From Eubacterium sp. UBA3279 (lineage in GTDB: Bacteria > Bacillota > Clostridia > Lachnospirales > Lachnospiraceae), in NCBI GenBank assembly GCA_002361775.1, contig DETV01000063.1, positions 1-17,464 of the forward strand: a stretch of DNA of 17,464 nucleotides, read 5' to 3'. Each line of letters starts with the position of its first letter. Within the stretch, counting starts at the first letter, position 1. Of the stretch, positions 14,234 through 17,464 are shown piece by piece. The notes under the pieces were generated by a model. That model did not search any database. It was not told where the DNA came from and was given only the letters and a program-made list of their open reading frames with translations. The translations under genes and the position numbers were made by a program.

Positions 14234-16411
14234 TTATGAAGCGATTAAAGAACCGTCATCAGAGAAAGTATAGGTTTTTCCATCAATTTTATGGGAACCG
14301 ATAAGCATAGCGCCGGAATCCTCCAAATAATAGGTTTTTCCCTTTACTTTCTGCCATCCGGTAAGCATCCATCCGTCCTTATCGAAAAGATACCAGGTTC
14401 CGTTGATTTTCTCCCAGTCAGAGACGGTATAGCTGCCATCGCTGTGACGATACCACCAACGCTGACCGGAAAGTATCCAGTGTGCGGGGGAATAATTGGT
14501 TACCCAGGCTCCGGATTTATCCACATAATAAGATCCAACCATGGTATCGGACGCCATAGCGCCGGAAGAATCCATAAAGTACCACTTGTTGTTAATGAGT
14601 TGCCATCCGGTAAGCATAGCGCCGGAAGAATTCAAGTAGTACCATTTATTGTTAATAAACTGCCATCCGGTGAGCATAGCGCCGGAGGAATTCATAAAGT
14701 ACCACTTGTTGTTAATGAGCTGCCATCCGGTGAGCATGGCGCCGGAAGAATCCATAAAATACCACTTGTTGTTAATGAGTTGCCATCCGGTGAGCATGGC
14801 ACCGGAAGAATCCATAAAGTACCACTTGTTATTGATAAGCTGCCATCCGGTGAGCATGGCGCCGGAAGAATCCATAAAGTACCACTTGTTATTGATAAGC
14901 TGCCATCCGGTAAGCATGGCGCCGGAAGAATTCAAGTAGTACCATTTGTTGTTAATAAACTGCCATCCGGTAAGCATTACACCGGAAGCATCCATGTAAT
15001 ACCAGGTATTTTTAATATTTTGCCAACCTGTGGCTTTGTTTCCGTTTTGATCGTAATAATACCATTTCCCGTTTTCCTGATTCCAGGAATTTTTTATGGT
15101 TTCCGGTTTCTGAGGCTGGTTAGCGGCTCCGGAATCTTCCGGGGTTTCGGAAGAACCTGCATTCAGTTTTAAGTAAGCGGCAATTCCTCTGGCATCAGCT
15201 TTACCGATCTCCTGAAGTACATTGTCATTACTCAGCTTCTGGGCATCTTTTTGATTATTGGCAAATCCATGTTCAATAATTGTGCCGGGCAGGTTATTGA
15301 TCCGACAGTAACGGATAATACCGTAGTAATCTGCTGTAGAGCCATCGGTATAGTAGCTGTTGGAAGAAAGACGAAACTGAAATTTCATATCCTTAAACTC
15401 CAGTTCGACCAATTCATCCAATATAGAGCGAGCCAGCTCCTGAGATTTTTTTGCGGCATCTTCGTTAAAAGAATGATCGCTATCCAACTTGGGAACCATA
15501 GCAAGAACTCCATTTGCCTGAGTGATTGCTTCATTGGTGGCGTTAATATGCTGACTGACCAGAATATCTGCATTTTTTGATACGGCATAGTCCACTCTGG
15601 CTTTGATAGCCGGATTCTCATTCTGTGCAGTCTTTGTCAGGTAGACTTCAATGTTGGCGTAGTTTTTTTCCAAAGCTTCCTTTGTATAGTTGGAAATTTT
15701 GAAATTAATTACAGCTTCATCAATAATCATTCCATTTCCCCAGTCCCGGTAAGTTCCGGTTCCCGGTCCCCCATGTCCCGGATCCAGAACGATAATCTTC
15801 TTTTCCGTATCCTGAGAAGGAAGTGTTTGGGTGGTGACGGAAGGAACTGTTGCTTCCAGAGACGCTGCAATAGCTTCCGGACTGACTGTTTCATCCAGAT
15901 CAGCAGTGATCACACTTTCTTTTACAGCAGCCTCTTCTTCGGAAGTATCGTTATCTAAAGAAAAAGTAGATGCAGTTTCTGTCCCGGACTGAAAATCTTC
16001 CTCTTCAAGAATGGTTCCTTCTTCCAGAGGAGCCAGATCTGTATGACAGAGAGAATCCGCAATAACAGATTCCACATTCAGAAAAGTTCGATCTTCAGCA
16101 GAAGGCAGTTGAAATACAGCATAATTGGAAATGATTTCCGAAGCTGATGTTTCTTCCAGTCCCTGAGAAGTCTGAGAAAATAAAGTGGCAGATTCCAGAG
16201 ATTCTTTTGTATCCAGTTTGATGATCACTCCCAGAGAGTTATCTTCAATAGGCTCAGAATAAAGAAAATCTGCGGCAATTTCCTGCTGAATGGCAGATGA
16301 TTCTTCTGCAACAGTCTGTTCAACAGAAGAAGCTGCAACAGGGAAAGCTCCCGAAAAAGAGAGGATGCCTGCCAACGTCAGTGACAATATTCGATTGTAG
16401 TTATTTTTCAT
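14234..16411 (-). CDS. Secreted N-acetylmuramoyl-L-alanine amidase with cell-wall-binding repeats
   Basis: A 725-residue secreted autolysin-type enzyme that cuts the bond between N-acetylmuramic acid and the stem peptide. Signal peptide at 1-28 (cleavage likely after PVAAS). Residues 30-200 are acidic and Ser/Thr/Glu-rich; part of it (about 60-135) looks folded, but I do not recognise it. The Amidase_3 domain (205-415) has the zinc ligands H213 (LDPGHGG), E232 and H288 (SQHINA) and the catalytic E380 (IIEHGF). After a linker, residues 443-725 are choline-binding-type repeats (CW_binding_1, PF01473-like) with the 20-residue unit TGWQLINNKWYFMDSSGAML. These anchor the enzyme to wall polymers; the ligand here need not be choline. 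The ATG at 16411 is preceded by AGGGGGA. Role: cell separation or wall turnover, or lysis of other cells. Confidence 0.94.
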   Translation of the reverse strand: MKNNYNRILSLTLAGILSFSGAFPVAASSVEQTVAEESSAIQQEIAADFLYSEPIEDNSLGVIIKLDTKESLESATLFSQTSQGLEETSASEIISNYAVFQLPSAEDRTFLNVESVIADSLCHTDLAPLEEGTILEEEDFQSGTETASTFSLDNDTSEEEAAVKESVITADLDETVSPEAIAASLEATVPSVTTQTLPSQDTEKKIIVLDPGHGGPGTGTYRDWGNGMIIDEAVINFKISNYTKEALEKNYANIEVYLTKTAQNENPAIKARVDYAVSKNADILVSQHINATNEAITQANGVLAMVPKLDSDHSFNEDAAKKSQELARSILDELVELEFKDMKFQFRLSSNSYYTDGSTADYYGIIRYCRINNLPGTIIEHGFANNQKDAQKLSNDNVLQEIGKADARGIAAYLKLNAGSSETPEDSGAANQPQKPETIKNSWNQENGKWYYYDQNGNKATGWQNIKNTWYYMDASGVMLTGWQFINNKWYYLNSSGAMLTGWQLINNKWYFMDSSGAMLTGWQLINNKWYFMDSSGAMLTGWQLINNKWYFMDSSGAMLTGWQLINNKWYFMNSSGAMLTGWQFINNKWYYLNSSGAMLTGWQLINNKWYFMDSSGAMASDTMVGSYYVDKSGAWVTNYSPAHWILSGQRWWYRHSDGSYTVSDWEKINGTWYLFDKDGWMLTGWQKVKGKTYYLEDSGAMLIGSHKIDGKTYTFSDDGSLIAS
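14552..15031 (-). repeat. 60-bp tandem repeat array, eight units, in the amidase gene
   Basis: Eight consecutive 60-bp units encode residues 461-620, each beginning TGWQ. Inner units are nearly identical in DNA: the first 31 bases at 14821 and at 14881 are the same. A diverged version (FINNKWYYLN) appears in two units exactly 300 bp apart (around 14631 and 14931), pointing to copying of blocks. Further diverged repeats flank the array on both sides. Confidence 0.95.
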
Positions 16412-16471
16412 ATATCCCCCTTATCTTTGTGTGTATAAGGCAATTGACTGCCGGTTATTTATATAGAGAAT

Positions 16472-16500
16472 ATTATACATTTATTACGAAAAAAATACAA
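16472..16500 (-). promoter_or_regulatory. Promoter of the amidase gene
   Basis: On the minus strand, TTGTAT (16500-16495), a 17-base spacer and a perfect TATAAT (16477-16472). The transcript would start near 16465, about 55 bases before the ATG at 16411. Confidence 0.75.
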
Positions 16501-16511
16501 TCATATTTCAT

Positions 16512-16559
16512 GAAAAAATAAACCCTCTCACAGAATTTACAGGGATTCCATGAGAGAGC
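16512..16559 (-). terminator. Terminator of argG
   Basis: On the minus strand, CTCTCTCA (with inner TGGAAT) pairs with GTGAGAGgG (with inner ATTCT), and the stem is followed by TTTATTTTTT. It begins about 20 bases after the argG stop codon and stands before the amidase promoter, so the two leftward genes are separate units. Confidence 0.8.
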
Positions 16560-16581
16560 TTATTAATCTGTCACACAATAA

Positions 16582-17464
16582 TTATTTTTTGTTTTTTTCC
16601 ACTTCTGCCATCATCATAGCACGAACTTTTAATGGAAGACCAAACAGGGTAATAAATCCGCTGGCATCATGATGATCATACAGGTCACCGGTTGTAAAAG
16701 AAGCGAGAGATTCATTATACAGGCTGTAGGGGGAAGTTGTTCCGGCCTTAATGATATTGCCTTTATATAATTTGAATTTTACTTCACCGGTTACATATTT
16801 CTGGGTGGATTCTACAAATGCCTGAAGAGCTTCCCGGAGGGGAGTGAACCATTTTCCTTCGTAAACCACCTGAGCAAACTGACTGCCCAGTTTTTTCTTT
16901 GTTTCCATGGTATCCCTGTCAAGAACCAGTTCCTCTAACTGATCGTGAGCTTCCATCAGGATGGTTCCTCCTGGAGTTTCGTACACACCACGGGATTTCA
17001 TTCCAACCACCCGGTTTTCTACAATATCTACGATTCCGATGCCGTGTTTTCCTCCCAGAGCATTCAATTCAGTAATAATCTCTGAAACCTTCATGGCTTT
17101 TCCGTTTAATGTTTTGGGAACGCCGGCTTCGAAGGTCATTGTCACATACTCACCCTGGTCAGGAGCTTTTTCAGGAGTAACCCCAAGAACCAGCAGATCG
17201 TCATAATTTGGTGCATTGGAAGGATCCTCCAGTTCCAGACCTTCATGGCTGATATGCCACAGATTCCGGTCACGACTGTAGCTGTGACTCATATCGAAAG
17301 GAAGGTTGATGCCATGAGATTTGCAGAATGCAATCTCATCTTCCCTGGATTGCATGGTCCATACGTCAGTCATACGCCATGGAGCAATAATCTTAAGATC
17401 AGGAGCCAGAGCTTTGATTGCCAATTCAAAACGAATCTGATCGTTTCCTTTTCCTGTAGCGCCG
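16582..17464 (-). CDS. argG: Argininosuccinate synthase, N terminus cut by window edge
   Basis: The last 293 residues of argininosuccinate synthase, which joins citrulline and aspartate using ATP in arginine synthesis. The first visible residues, GATGKGNDQIRFELAIKAL, match the family's conserved GxxGKGNDQxRFE block, where citrulline and aspartate are bound. Other family blocks follow: NLWHISHEG, LEDPSNAP, FEAGVPKTLNG, GKHGIGIVDIVENRVVGMKSRG and YETPGG. Full proteins have about 400 residues, so roughly 110 N-terminal residues, including the ATP-binding loop, lie outside the window. The frame is open to the edge; a TTG at 17424 inside it is an ordinary leucine codon, not the start. The C terminus (AEVEKNKK) is intact. 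No argH is visible downstream, where a terminator follows directly. Confidence 0.97.
   Translation of the reverse strand, partial: GATGKGNDQIRFELAIKALAPDLKIIAPWRMTDVWTMQSREDEIAFCKSHGINLPFDMSHSYSRDRNLWHISHEGLELEDPSNAPNYDDLLVLGVTPEKAPDQGEYVTMTFEAGVPKTLNGKAMKVSEIITELNALGGKHGIGIVDIVENRVVGMKSRGVYETPGGTILMEAHDQLEELVLDRDTMETKKKLGSQFAQVVYEGKWFTPLREALQAFVESTQKYVTGEVKFKLYKGNIIKAGTTSPYSLYNESLASFTTGDLYDHHDASGFITLFGLPLKVRAMMMAEVEKNKK

Noticed and set aside
14552..15031. Evenly spaced repeats that could suggest a CRISPR array
   Set aside because: The period is 60 bp without unique spacers, and the array is in frame in a protein with clear binding repeats.
14291..15172. Long plus-strand open frame (293 codons) with internal repeats
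   Set aside because: It is the antisense of the amidase repeat array; the repetition simply mirrors the 60-bp units, and it has no ribosome binding site or family match.
17422..17424. TTG as a start of argG
   Set aside because: The argG frame continues upstream to the window edge with conserved residues, so this is an internal leucine codon.

Overview
The window looks like a chromosomal core segment of a strictly anaerobic Gram-positive bacterium of the Lachnospiraceae (Clostridia). This placement is an inference from protein character: a Rho with an ordinary N-terminal region, a DUF1385/YqhQ-like protein directly before prmC and prfA, an anaerobic class III ribonucleotide reductase, AGGAGG-type ribosome binding sites, and a secreted amidase with cell-wall-binding repeats. 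The genus cannot be settled from this sequence.

Layout. Positions 1-549 hold a tRNA cluster: the 3' end of Gly, then Arg(TCT), His(GTG), Gln(TTG), Lys(TTT) and Leu(TAG), with a terminator-like hairpin between Lys and Leu and another after Leu. Positions 550-764 carry no gene; a hairpin followed by T residues on the minus strand at 621-660 probably ends the MATE transporter gene, which runs leftward (765-2099). A compact divergent promoter region (2149-2214) separates it from rho (2311-3615), whose transcript has a foldable leader.

A strong promoter at 3633-3661 starts a long rightward run of closely spaced genes: rpmE, a DUF1385 membrane protein, prmC, prfA, a nucleotidyltransferase, glmM, a TPR lipoprotein and hflX. 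Several junctions overlap by ATGA or are under 25 bp. The run joins translation (L31, release factor 1 and its methyltransferase, ribosome-associated GTPase HflX) with cell-envelope precursor synthesis (GlmM and a sugar-type nucleotidyltransferase). The rpmE transcript starts with a structured leader containing a purine-rich internal loop.

After hflX comes an 18-bp perfect inverted repeat that contains two good matches to the NrdR box, then a consensus promoter and nrdD, a class III ribonucleotide reductase with a fused C-terminal thioredoxin/glutaredoxin-like domain. The activase gene nrdG is not next to it. A bidirectional terminator separates nrdD from a leftward secreted N-acetylmuramoyl-L-alanine amidase whose binding region is a 60-bp tandem repeat array. 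The window ends inside a leftward argG.

I found no mobile element, CRISPR array, phage gene, toxin-antitoxin pair or defence cassette, and no clearly new multi-gene system. The most useful leads are regulatory: the rpmE leader, the double use of the NrdR boxes as a terminator stem, the rho leader, the hairpins between tRNAs, and a possible internal start for the redox domain of NrdD.
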